Below, in pieces: positions 8,086 to 16,919 of a stretch of DNA of 21,242 nucleotides. Below the pieces are notes generated by a model. It made no database searches and was not told the DNA's origin. It was given only the letters and a program-made list of their open reading frames with translations. Origin of the DNA: Coptodactyla brooksi (taxonomy: Eukaryota > Arthropoda > Insecta > Coleoptera > Scarabaeidae); contig JAWQRM010000583.1 of NCBI GenBank assembly GCA_033557675.1, positions 1 through 21,242 on the forward strand, written 5' to 3'. How positions within the stretch are numbered: the stretch's first letter is position 1; the number at the start of each line of letters is the position of its first letter. The translations under genes were made by a program, and so were the position numbers.

Positions 8086-9430
8086 ATTTATTAATTATTA
8101 TAGGAACATATCTGAACATTTCAAATCCTGTTGTTTCTAGCATTAATCGATAACATAATCAGTCTTTCTTTCGAACGAATTAATATCAAACGAAATCAGA
8201 TTGAAGGAGACGACTAAGCAGTTTTTCTGGAAGAAAAAACGTCATTTTATTGAAATACGTGAACCACTAGCATCCATTAATCAATGGTTGATTATTATTG
8301 ATTGTTTTTGTTGAAATTTTAAGTTGCTGTATGGACGTGTCACTGCAGTATATCAATGTTCAACTGCTCTACGATGTCATTTTATTCAGCTTCGATTTCG
8401 TCAGAATATCTTGTTAATATTAGACCCATCTCTCGTGCGCCCGATATTAATTTCATATTCCCTTGAATTAATTATGGAAGAGTGGGTCGGATTCTGTGGA
8501 AACCCTCCACAGTTATATCCGGGATAAGTTGATCTTGAGACGCCCTGGGGCTTTATGCGAAAAGCCCGGCGTCGAACGTCCACGGACGGCTCGATATTTT
8601 GAACATCCCCGCTGTCGTGTTAAACTTGTCAGTGTCAGCTATCACACAATGGATGAAAAATTCGATTGACACTATCGGATTCAAACAGCACCGTGGGTGG
8701 ACAGCCGTTCAACGTCTTTTTTTTATTGGAAAGAAAGATCAAGCTTTTTTACACCTATTTAAATTGTAGATAATTGAGCTGTTCCGACAACTTTTCAATA
8801 ACCACATAATGGTATCGCCATCAATATGCTCGTATTTCTTACAGAGTGGATTATTGATGAGCGCGGTAAGTAATTGATAGTCATTCATTTACTTAAGGCA
8901 TTAATTACTTTCATTATCGTATCTCGTCCTATATTGGCAAGTACGTATGTAGTACACGAACAAGACTAACGACCTGCGGATAGCAGTATATCATAGCTGT
9001 CGGTGTGAGCGAGCCTTGACAGTTTAAAGATGGGATTGAGAAATGCAAATGAGGCGAAAAGGTTTCTCATCTCTAATCAATGAACGCAGCAATTAATAAC
9101 AGTTAACAAATCTATTATTGATGGGTCGATTGATGAATTGTTAATTGCAAGGTTAAGCGTTTCTAATTAACAGAAGCATGCGGGGTGGCATTTGTTTGCT
9201 GTCGTAACAAAACTCGTTACCAGTATGTGTACTAAGGTAATTGCATTAGACTTAATTTAAATCCAACTTAAACTAAAACTTACTAAAACTGTAATTAAAG
9301 TTAGACGATTGTTTGTTCATATGGGATATTCAGCAGGCAACGCCTGAAAACTGTCTTTTGTTTATTTTTCTAGTACGCACAGCCCTGAAAAACAAAGTTT
9401 GTTTTCAAACTTTGAAAACACAATAGGTCT
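8086..9430. other. Non-repetitive stretch, candidate host noncoding DNA
   Basis: No transposon protein is visible over about 1.3 kb. The stretch is unusual in having clusters of TAATCAA/ATTGAT/TTAATTA-type words (about 8270-8300, 8868-8905, 9075-9175), including TAATCAA-TGG-TTGATTA near 8278-8294. It also has a GC-richer portion at 8480-8700 with hairpins GGGCTTT/AAAGCCC (8548-8567) and CGTCC/GGACG (8577-8588). Such homeodomain-like word density would fit a regulatory region, but that is inference. Two overlapping 60-67-codon frames at 8324-8583 on opposite strands have no recognisable motifs and are not called. Confidence 0.4.
9393..9419. repeat. Overlapping alternative hairpins
   Basis: CAAAGTTTG-TTTT-CAAACTTTG (9393-9414) and GTTTTCAAA-C-TTTGAAAAC (9401-9419) share their middle arm, so two mutually exclusive stems are possible. 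They lie just left of the Tc1-like start-like sequence. Function unknown. Confidence 0.6.
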
Positions 9431-9611
9431 CACGTAACATTTCACAGGTGAGTCGCGAAAGTATTACTTTACGGTCTACGTATTTAGTGTAATGTACATA
9501 CGCTGAAGCAACGTTGAAATTCAAACCAAGGGAAAGTTCGTGTAGCATGAAAACGTGTCAATTGTTTGTCAAAAGTTGAACATTTATTGTGAAGGCACGA
9601 AACCTTATGTT

Positions 9612-9675
9612 TTATTCAAAGTATTGTCCATCGCTTGCCACTACTTTTTCCCATCTTTCTGACAGCATACGAAGG
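9612..9675 (-). pseudogene. Mariner transposase, last 20 codons
   Basis: The minus strand reads RMLSERWEKVVASDGQYFE, then TAA at 9612-9614. This matches the conserved C-terminus of mariner transposases (LP.RWEKV...G.YF). Upstream sequence in this orientation does not continue recognisably. It is a small shard within the Tc1-like remnant, in the opposite orientation, and its wording differs from the other two mariners in the window, so it is a separate lineage. Confidence 0.72.
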
Positions 9676-9825
9676 TTCGAACATGGTTTGGGGGGCCAGC
9701 CCGAAAGAGACAGGGCTAGGGGGCGTGGCTTTCTGAAAGAAGTGGAGCTTCACACGTGCATTGTCAAAAGAAACATATAAACACCTCACTCATTTAAAAA
9801 GTAAAAAGTAACATCTGTAAACTAT

Positions 9826-10116
9826 ATGATTTCTATGCAGGACAATGCGTCCGTTCATGCCTCTGCGAGCACGAAGAAGTGGACTTCGGATTCCAACATC
9901 CCGGTGTTGGAATGGCCTGCTTGCTCACCAGATCTTAATCAGATAGAAAACTTATGGGGTGATTGCTGTCAGTTCGTCACCGCTGCTCAGCTGAGAAAAG
10001 CAATTCAGGAAGCCTGGGACCGCGTCACCATGTAACAGCTTATGAAACTGGTGGATTCGCTTTCGAAGCGAATTAACCTGTTGATCACAAGTTGTGGAAG
10101 ACCCATTAAATATTAA
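9826..10116 (+). pseudogene. Tc1-type transposase, C-terminal third
   Basis: MQDNASVHASASTKKW carries the second catalytic Asp (QDNAS.H), and LEWPACSPDLNQIENLWG the third acidic residue (Glu in IENLW). The spacing agrees with the DD34E arrangement of Tc1. Then TAAQLRKAIQEAWDRVTM, an in-frame TAA at 10033-10035, and QLMKLVDSLSKRINLLI...GRPIKY continue to a natural stop at 10114-10116. About ten residues seem missing after LWG (the usual ARxVY segment is shortened). The N-terminal DNA-binding domains and the first Asp are not found upstream. The remnant is non-functional. Confidence 0.88.
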
Positions 10117-10256
10117 TGTTAAGTTAAAAATGTATTGCTCTTAAATAAATGTTAAATTTGTTATGTGGACGTAAATCACATTACGTGCAATAATTTCACA
10201 TCCAGTTACAAAGTTATTCTTAGTCGTTAATCTTTAGTATCATTTATAGCTATTTC

Positions 10257-10349
10257 CTAAACAAGGGCCTTTAAATACCGCCATAAAAAGAGATTTATTG
10301 GACTAAGGTCTATGGGTCGTGGTGTCCAACCTACTGGACCTGTAAAATC
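10257..10349 (-). pseudogene. Short mariner-like transposase fragment
   Basis: The minus strand reads FTGPVGWTPRPIDLSPINLFLWRYLKALV and then stops. It resembles the third-Asp region of the same mariner-like family as the 3.4-kb element (consensus wording SPDLTPLDFFLWG), with the key Asp positions decayed. At about 29 residues, assignment depends on the spacing of W.PR..DL.P...FLW. It could be a chance resemblance, though the FLWRYLK ending argues against that. Confidence 0.5.
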
Positions 10350-11058
10350 GATTTTCAGCTGGGTGGTTACATTTACCGACTTGAATAAACGGCACAGACA
10401 TTTGTGTGTGTTTTACACAATGTTTTCAATTTTGTGATCTCAAGATAAAAAGCTTATGGTATAAACGAATATGGAGTTAGAAACAAAGTTCCATTTGGCG
10501 ATATAATAATGAACTAACTTAATCGTAATACAACAGAGCCCCCTACGCTTAGCACGTGTACTACATATCAATTTGATTAGTTGTTACAAGGATTAATTGT
10601 AAGTGGATTATATCGAAAGGAAAAATAGAACTTTGATAGTCCTGACTTTATTACTATTGAGTTTCTTTAAGGAACTTTTATCATCGAATATATACTAGAT
10701 TAATGCAATTCAATTTATTATTGGCTCACGTATATATCTGAAAATTAATGCAGTAAATATAGAATATATATAATCCGATTTGTTCTATTGCTATTTATTT
10801 ATTACTCACTAACATTTAGCGAATTGCTAGTATAAAATACCTAACAGATTATTATAAATCTATTCTAGAAAGAACAAAAACTTTGTTTTGTCTTTCCAAT
10901 CCGGAGTTCACCCTCAGAACACGATATATATAGATATATAGTATGACAAGTATAGACAATTAAATAAGGAGAATTTTTAGATATACAGAAAACACATTGA
11001 ATTATATGTACTAGTTATTTTTTATGCAAAATAGATTCCATTTAACTCAATAAACTTT
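10350..11058. other. AT-rich, no gene seen
   Basis: No protein similarity on either strand. Includes an ATATATATAGATATATAG-like low-complexity patch near 10925 and no inverted ends. Confidence 0.45.
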
Positions 11059-11084
11059 CTAGCACAATTGGTTCATTGTGCTAG
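11059..11084. repeat. 10-bp perfect hairpin CTAGCACAAT
   Basis: CTAGCACAAT at 11059-11068, loop TGGTTC, then ATTGTGCTAG at 11075-11084. It sits directly beyond the truncated 3' end of the mariner relic, so it may mark the break or a secondary insertion. Confidence 0.75.
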
Positions 11085-11096
11085 ATAATACTTAGA

Positions 11097-11916
11097 TCAT
11101 ACATGACAATAGTCACAGAGTGATATATCAGGTGAATATGGTGGGTGGTCAATGACACAGATACTTCTTTTAGTCAAAAATTCATGAATTTTTAACTCAA
11201 CATGTCTTATGTGGTGCTGCATTATCATGCAATAAACACAGCTGTTTTCCTGCTGGGTATTCAGACATTTCGATACTTTCATTCAAACACAAACAACTAA
11301 ATAATATTCTCTATTGACAGTTTTACCTTGTGGAATAAATTCTTTGTGGACAATCCGTTGTGAAGCATAAAAAGTAATCTGTTATCTTCATCTCTCGACT
11401 TTCATTCTGTAGATTGACGCTTAGTTTCTGGATCATATTTAAAGCACCATCTTTCATCACCAGTTATGGTCGAATGAAGAAAATCTGGATCATTTTCAGC
11501 AGTTCTAATGAGGTCTTTACAACGCCCTACACGAGCAATGTTTTCGTCGTCATTTAAAGCTTGTGGAATAAAATGTGCACAAACTTCTCTTTTCCCCAAA
11601 TTTTGAGTCAAAATTTGACGAACAGTTTCTCTACTTCTCTTTAATTCTTCGGCCAACATTGTCACAGTAAAATTTCCGTCAACAGTAATGATTTCACGGA
11701 TTTTTTTACCAATTTAGCACGATTTTTACTTTCTGAATGATCAGGCCCTTCATCATAATTTAAATCTTCACAACCTTGTTTTAAAACAATTGAACCACTC
11801 ATATACTTTAGCTTTAGACATACAATCACCACCATACACTTTTTTCATTAGTTCGTAAGTCCCAGCACATTTTTTCCTAGTCTAAAACAAAATTTAATAT
11901 TTGCTCATTGTTCCAT
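11097..11916 (-). pseudogene. Mariner transposase, almost full-length but broken
   Basis: ATG at 11914-11916 opens MEQ, TGA, then ANIKFCFRLGK, followed in another frame by TYELMKKVYGGDCMSKAKVYEWF, the first HTH. After another shift comes the second HTH, TMLAEELKRSRETVRQILTQ (about 11660-11600). The first catalytic Asp is in TITGDERWCFKYDPETK (about 11470-11430). IVHKEFIPQGKTVNREYYL lies at about 11340-11300. The second Asp is in LLHDNAAPHK (about 11240), and the third in DHPPYSPDISLCDY (about 11130-11105). The order and the 34-residue-type spacing identify a DD34D mariner. At least four shifts and several stops break it, yet all three catalytic Asp codons remain. It ends just after the third Asp; the last 60 or so residues are missing. 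Confidence 0.92.
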
Positions 11917-12829
11917 TATGTTTTTACGACATCATCACAATTTTTACCGTCATTTAAATGGCTGTAAGTTTCTAAACTGTCATCCGATTAGCATGAACTT
12001 GGATGCGTTCGAAAGAGGTGACTTGAATCTTTCTAACAATATATATGTTCGATAGATGGCGTTAAGTATTCTATGATTTAAATTAAAACTCTGTGTTATT
12101 TAATTGTCATACTGTGTAACCGATCTATTTTTATTTAATAATTGTAGATTACGAGAATGTATAAATATACCTTCCTACATTAGCCCTTGTTGAATAATAC
12201 AATTTCAAAATTGTTTGTCGTAATATGATTTAGGACTAATTCATAATTTAAATGTTATAAAGTTCATTAATTTCATGGAATGTCGGAAAGTTTACCCAAC
12301 GAAATGTTACTCTAAATTAGTAAATATATACATCGTAATATGTGTTTCAGTTTTAAATCGTAATAATATTCATTTGACAAAAGATGTTTATATAAATGTG
12401 ATAGAGATAACAATGTCGGCTAACAAGCGCATTCCTGCCATTGTTAGCGGCATCCGTTGGACTTATTGTGTGGAATGTTATTAAGGTCTGTATCATTATC
12501 CCCCGGACGACCTCATTTACTTAACTTTTATAAATTAATACCTTACAAACGACGAGGCTATATAAAAAGGAGTCGGGCAGCTCTGAACTACCTTACTTTG
12601 AGGGTTAATTTAATTTTGTACCTCCATTGTAATAATGAACTTCATTAGTGTACAGATCAGACAAACTTCATATAAATACATAGACATATTTAATTTTATT
12701 TTATTTCGTATTTACAACCATATATTGGTTCTGCAGTCTAAGCATATGTATGTCCCGCCGATATAATAATTTTGCAATAGAAGAAGTGTATACTTACAAT
12801 GTATACTTATATGCACATCTTACTAGATT
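11917..12829. other. AT-rich, no recognised gene; isolated TATA box
   Basis: No transposon protein seen. Frames at 12275-12484 and 12457-12648 have no recognisable motif. The left 150 bp may be the mariner's 5' flank. A canonical-looking TATA motif lies at 12558-12570. Confidence 0.45.
12558..12570 (+). promoter_or_regulatory. TATA-box-like motif, orphan
   Basis: CTATATAAAAAGG followed by GC-richer GAGTCGGGCAGCTCTG is a good match to an arthropod TATA box with a plausible initiation zone about 25-30 bp downstream. No gene is recognisable downstream, so it may be a chance match in AT-rich DNA. Confidence 0.25.
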
Positions 12830-12831
12830 AT

Positions 12832-13665
12832 GGACTAGAAGAGACTTGGTATCAACTCTTTCCAAACCCTTGTTAATGTGGATATGCCCAAGTTTTTCAA
12901 ATAATATTGAAAATTGAAAAGACATGTTATTGCATGGGCTTTAGCATGGATGTTGTGTTGGTGCAGACGAAAATAATATTAATTTTATTAAACATCTCCA
13001 TCAAAACCTAAGGTGACTAGGCGCATTGTCAAGAATCAACAACGCTTGTAACAGAATCTTTTTTTTTTGTACTAGGTTTCACATTATACTGTAAACAGGT
13101 AAACTTTCATCATTTTCAGGAACTTTGAAAATGATAAATAGGCATTAGTTTCAGCTTTAGCTGATCTAGCAGGAGAATTTATCTTTTGCAGCTTTAAATC
13201 CAGACGTTGATTTTTCCCTTCTAGCTGTAAAAGTCCTAAACTTCTTCCAATTAACATAGCAATTTACATCACCACTAACTACCTCAAGTTGCACTTTTAC
13301 GTTGTGGAGATCACTTCCTTTCTTACGTTAGATGAACCATCCTCTACTGGCTTCAAACTTTTCTGATGAACTTTCTCCTTTTCTCTCAGTCACTATAGAG
13401 TTGAAGAGAATTATTGGCTTAGATTGGCTTAGATATATTGTGGACAGTCGGATCTGGACCAACAACACCTTTCCCTGTCAGCAATACTGTTTCCCTTTCT
13501 TGTGCTTCGTGTATTCATTGGACTAGTAATTTTAAATTCTTTTGAGATTGTTTCTTTTATGTTTCTATTTGGGCATACATCATACCTTTTTCACTAAGCC
13601 TAATCGTTTCTAGCTTTTGATTTTTAGTCATATGTACGATTTCTTTTTTACTTTGAGGACATTTT
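12832..13665 (-). pseudogene. Tigger/pogo-type transposase, broken
   Basis: From about 13662 leftwards, in several frames: KKEIVHMTKNQKLETIRLSEKGM (N-terminal HTH), SPMNTRSTRKGNSI, DPTVHNIS, LFNSIVTERKGESSSEKFEA then SRGWF (CENP-B-type DNA-binding domain, about 13390-13330), and a TAA. LHNVKVQLEVVSGDV follows. RTFTARREKSTSGFKAAKDKF (about 13225-13185) and LILDNAPSHLR (second catalytic Asp, about 13045) come next. Then INIIFVCTNTTSMLKPMQ (about 12985-12930), where the third Asp after PM is lost, and STLTRVWKELIPSL (about 12870-12845). The segment that should hold the first Asp is deleted. The family (DDE_1 / Tigger, related to CENP-B and jerky genes) is clear from this order. No terminal repeats were found. 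Confidence 0.9.
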
Positions 13666-14853
13666 ATGTACATAATGTAAAATTTAAAACAAGAATAAAT
13701 CTTTCAAAATAATAATTACATGGCTAATGTTTTTCTTTTCTGCAATCCTTGAACTTTCAATTCAAGCTAAAGCAAATATTTCTCAATGAACCATGTAAGA
13801 TCCACAACATAACGATACGTACTGTCTAGTAGTCAGTTTTTAATACCAGTCTATTTTTAGAAATACCCGGAAAATTTTATTTATTCTAGCTTCGAAGAAC
13901 TGTCTAAGTTTAAGAAATCTGACACTAATTAAATATTTATATTCCCACGTATGGAGGTCAGCTGATAAATATGTTTAGACATAGCTCACTGGAAAAGTAA
14001 GTTTGGTGATGTCAATACTAACAGTGGAGAAAGGTTTCAAAACGACTGTTTTTACACATCTCATTTAAAACACTTATATATTATGATCTGTCGCAGATCT
14101 CCTTTCGATAATTACCATCGAATGCTCTGGATGCCATTCTTTTGCATCCTATGAAATTATTAAGCCGCTAAATCGATTAAGTCACCGCCGTCGTACTTAT
14201 TCAGTTAGTTTTTACGTAACATCGTTGAAACTTCAATGTGCAGGTGCCCCTTTTATGTTCGTGAAATAAATAGCAATTTCGCTAATTAATGATCTGATTT
14301 ATTGCCACTCTAATAACATATAATCATTGCGAAATGAACGCTCGCTAGGGAATATCTATACTGGCTGGCAAAAAGTATAATATTTGTAATTACATACCAC
14401 AAATCTTGCTTTGGCTAACAAATGGCAAGTATAAAAAGTGTTTGGTTTGCCGTTTTTCTTTAGCAACGAAGCGAGCAACGTGTAAAGGATTTATATTGAT
14501 TCCTAATAACGATTTCTATGTAATTTCTCAAGAAACACAAGAAAGTGTAATTATGGGAGGTACCCGAAGTCTGGAAATTAATGATAAGTGATTTAAGAAA
14601 AACTGATGATCAATATAAGCAAAACTAATATCTGGAACTAGAAAAATATGTTGTATGTTAAATGCGCGTCGTATGTTAAATGAGAGCAGGTTTTTACAAG
14701 CAACAAAAAACTGTAAGAAGGTATCAGTATTTTACAAAATAATTATAATAATAAAACTAGCAAATGTGGCATCGCACATTACTTTTTCTTACGCCGACCC
14801 TGGTTTAATTATGCTTATAACTCGAGAATTGTTGATTTTAAGCATATATTATC
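13666..14853. other. No recognised gene; some GC-richer unique-looking DNA
   Basis: Two frames (14406-14591 and 14655-14861, plus) of 61 and 68 codons show no motif. ACTGGCTGGCAAAAAGTA near 14361 resembles a DNA-transposon end but has no partner. The stretch 14080-14350 is less AT-rich and not obviously repetitive; it could be host noncoding DNA. Confidence 0.4.
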
Positions 14854-14892
14854 CTACATAAAATTCAGTTTTTTACTCGCAATTTTATGTAG
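14854..14892. repeat. 12-bp perfect hairpin
   Basis: CTACATAAAATT at 14854-14865 pairs with AATTTTATGTAG at 14881-14892 around a 15-nt loop. It lies about 70 bp left of the dispersed repeat copy at 14.96 kb and may be the edge structure of the same or a neighbouring element. Confidence 0.7.
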
Positions 14893-14957
14893 ATTACAAA
14901 TATATATTTTATTACAAAAACTTGTAAAAAAAATAAAAAACTTTTTAGGTAAGTACC

Positions 14958-15055
14958 TCAACCATATGGACAATTTTTATAAAATCCTTATTATGACCAG
15001 ATTATATAATAATTAGCTTGTATGTAAAGCATTATTTTAATCAGTCAACTGTGGC
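14958..15055 (+). repeat. Dispersed repeat, copy 2 (first copy at 2421-2530)
   Basis: ATATGGACAATTTTTA, CCTTATTATGACCAGATTAT, GTATGTAAAG and TGGCAGT occur in the same order and orientation as at 2.42-2.53 kb. Compared with copy 1, about 20 bp around TTTACGAGTATTTTTTCG are absent here, which makes it an indel between the copies. Confidence 0.85.
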
Positions 15056-15244
15056 AGTGAGCATTTATAAAAACTGAGAATTTTTATTTACTTAGATTTG
15101 CAAATGTCTCTTGTTTGTTATCATTATTAATGATAAATGTTTACAGTATGTCTACATTCTGGCAGTGTTGATCATCTATAGAGATACATTCCGACATGCA
15201 ATTACGCAAGCAATCCACGATATTACTTTACTATATTCTTTTAA

Positions 15245-15540
15245 GAGTGCATTAGCTTCCCCATTATATCATTACATATTAACAAACTTGTATAGTGGGA
15301 GTAAGCTAGTTGAAGGAAATTTGACAGATTGTTTACAACAACATTAAAGTCGCCCAAGGGTGCACAATAAATCCATATCATAATAAAGGCACGTTCCTTG
15401 AGAACCATGCAGTAGGTCGGCAAGCCTCTCCTCTGTAAATCTATGTTCTGTGAAACAGACAAGACTTAGTTATTTTTAGTCACGCAAAAATACACAAAGA
15501 ATATCAAGTTTGCTCCTTAAGCTACACATTCCTGGATTGT
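15245..15540 (-). pseudogene. LINE endonuclease-domain fragment
   Basis: One minus-strand frame from about 15540 reads NNPGMCSLRSKLDILCVFLRD, two stops, then SLVCFTEHRFTEERLADL. This fits the opening of the apurinic-like endonuclease of LINE ORF2 (N.QSLR.K...L...L......CLTEHWL), with the catalytic Glu in TEH. After a shift it continues APLGDFNVVVNNLSNFLQL, matching the following Y.SP.GDF..F...L..LL segment. The stretch between them, which normally holds about 60 residues, is mostly deleted. The fragment is about 95 codons. It may belong to a LINE lineage other than the 7.56-kb copy, which retains only the opposite end of the ORF, so the two cannot be compared. Confidence 0.62.
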
Positions 15541-16040
15541 TATTTTTTAAATTTTGTCAATTGCTGCGAAATATACGGTATTTCCTCACTAATCCGAATG
15601 AAATAAATATTTAGTACTTATTCTATATCTAAGTAAGTTCTGATATTTAAGGCGGATGCTCATTGGGACATTAGGAAACTACAGTTCTTGTAAATAAAGG
15701 AACAAAGCTTAAAAAATAGTTAGAATATCACTTTGAGTACCATTATATCAAAAAATAAAAAATGTTTTCTTTTAAATTTTAACATCCATAAGTTTATTTG
15801 AATTTCTTTTCTTAGCAGTGTGCAAGGCATCACACCTTCAAATATAGAAAGCTGATCACGGATCAGCCTGTATAGACCTCTTACTTTTATTTAAATTTAT
15901 GGGCTAGTGTAGGTTTTTCATCTAGATTCCTTCATCTGGTCACAGTAACATTTATCAACAAACACATTTACTACCAAAGCTTAACAACGCATTCTATGGA
16001 ACAAATCAATGAAAAAATTATTATAGACATATTCTGATTG
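15541..16040. other. AT-rich, no gene seen
   Basis: Only a small hairpin, GCTGATC-ACG-GATCAGC at 15851-15867, stands out. No protein similarity on either strand. Confidence 0.45.
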
Positions 16041-16041
16041 T

Positions 16042-16077
16042 TTCGTGGAGGTACCGGAATACCCGTACCTCCACGAA
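16042..16077. repeat. GC-rich hairpin, 13-bp perfect stem extending to 16
   Basis: TTCGTGGAGGTAC at 16042-16054 pairs with GTACCTCCACGAA at 16065-16077. The stem continues inward by CGG/CCC with one mismatch, leaving a four-base AATA loop. It is the strongest stem-loop in the window and marks the abrupt left edge of a CpG-richer island. It could be a transposon end or a 3'-end RNA structure. Confidence 0.88.
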
Positions 16078-16195
16078 AACACTAACACTAATACAAGACC
16101 TCCTCCCATAGAGGACGACAAACTCTGAATCGCACAGGGAAAACTCGGGCACCGACCCGCACAGTGGAGAAAGGGGTAGGTCCTAAAAACTAGGG

Positions 16196-16333
16196 ATGTT
16201 GAGTGAGCGCCACGTTCTCGTTCCGGGACAGCCTGTATTTGTAATTGAAAATGAAAATACCTCCGTCCAAGAGAACCAGCACAACATACATTATCAAAAT
16301 AATTTCAACAGAAAGTATATAAACAAAACTTAA
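16196..16333 (+). CDS. Short unassigned ORF, 45 codons
   Basis: ATG at 16196 follows a TAA at 16184 and runs to TAA at 16331-16333. The product starts MLSERHVLVPGQPVFVIENE and becomes Asn/Gln-rich. Codon composition looks protein-like at the start, but there is no motif. It could be a leader peptide or a gag-like N-terminus in a decayed element, or chance. Confidence 0.2.
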   Translation: MLSERHVLVPGQPVFVIENENTSVQENQHNIHYQNNFNRKYINKT

Positions 16334-16871
16334 CAAATCTAAATTTAACAAACTAATAATTGAAAATATTCATTAAACTCATTCGTTGAAAAAAGAATTC
16401 ATTCGTCAAAAAATGTAAACAAAGGAAATAAAAATTTTGCATGCAAACCAGCTCTAGTCCTCTCGTAATTAACGAGTTTGTAAGTAAAAAGACCAATCAG
16501 TATGATCAATGTTTTACAAATTTTAGCAACGATCAAAAGTCAAAATTGAGCTTAATAATGAGTCAAACAGAAAAGTGGGGTTAAATTCGTTATATAAAAT
16601 TCAAAATATATGCAAAGCAGTAAGGAAGTTAACTCTTTTGACTAATAAACAGGAAAGTAATGAAAACACACATTTTCTATCGAAATTTGAACAAAATTAG
16701 TTGAATAATCCTTCTCCTTGTAGACACCGCTCCACATTTCTGTGAGTCTCCACGAGCAGCTACGAAACCGATGTCCAATTAGACGTATGTAGTTCTCACG
16801 TCTACGGGCAGCACCAGGATCGAATATCCTGTCCCAACTAACGATAAATATGTCTGCCACGCCGGTGACAG

Positions 16872-16919
16872 TCGCTCGTCCACGTGTGACACGTCCAAGA
16901 GTAACACGTCCTAAGGAAG
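16872..16919 (-). repeat. Triplicated 15-bp unit (LGRVT-like)
   Basis: CACGTCC-type units recur three times at about 15-bp spacing. On the minus strand they read LGRVT LGRVT RGRAT within an Arg-rich open frame. A CACGTG palindrome lies inside. A period that is a multiple of three keeps the frame open, which may be why that frame is long. Confidence 0.6.

Larger units (their letters stand above)
9441..10200 (+). mobile_element. Tc1-like element remnant with probable left terminus
   Basis: The stretch CAGGTGAGTCGCGAAAGTATT near 9446 resembles Tc1-family terminal repeats (CAGTG..TCGCGAAAGTAT). A degenerate counterpart, TGCAATAATTTCACATCCAGTT, lies near 10178-10200 in inverted sense. Between them are only the C-terminal part of the transposase (9826-10116) and a piece of a mariner in opposite orientation (9612-9675), so most of the Tc1 coding region has been deleted or replaced. 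The termini are tentative. Confidence 0.45.

Noticed and set aside
8324..8583. Overlapping plus and minus frames as small genes
   Set aside because: They occupy the same DNA on opposite strands, have no motif, and sit in probable noncoding sequence.
14361..14378. ACTGGCTGGCAAAAAGTA as a Tc1 terminal repeat
   Set aside because: No inverted partner or transposase piece nearby; kept only as a remark in the spacer entry.
15840..15900. Possible LINE RT fragment on the minus strand
   Set aside because: A loose resemblance to a short RT segment could not be extended in any frame.
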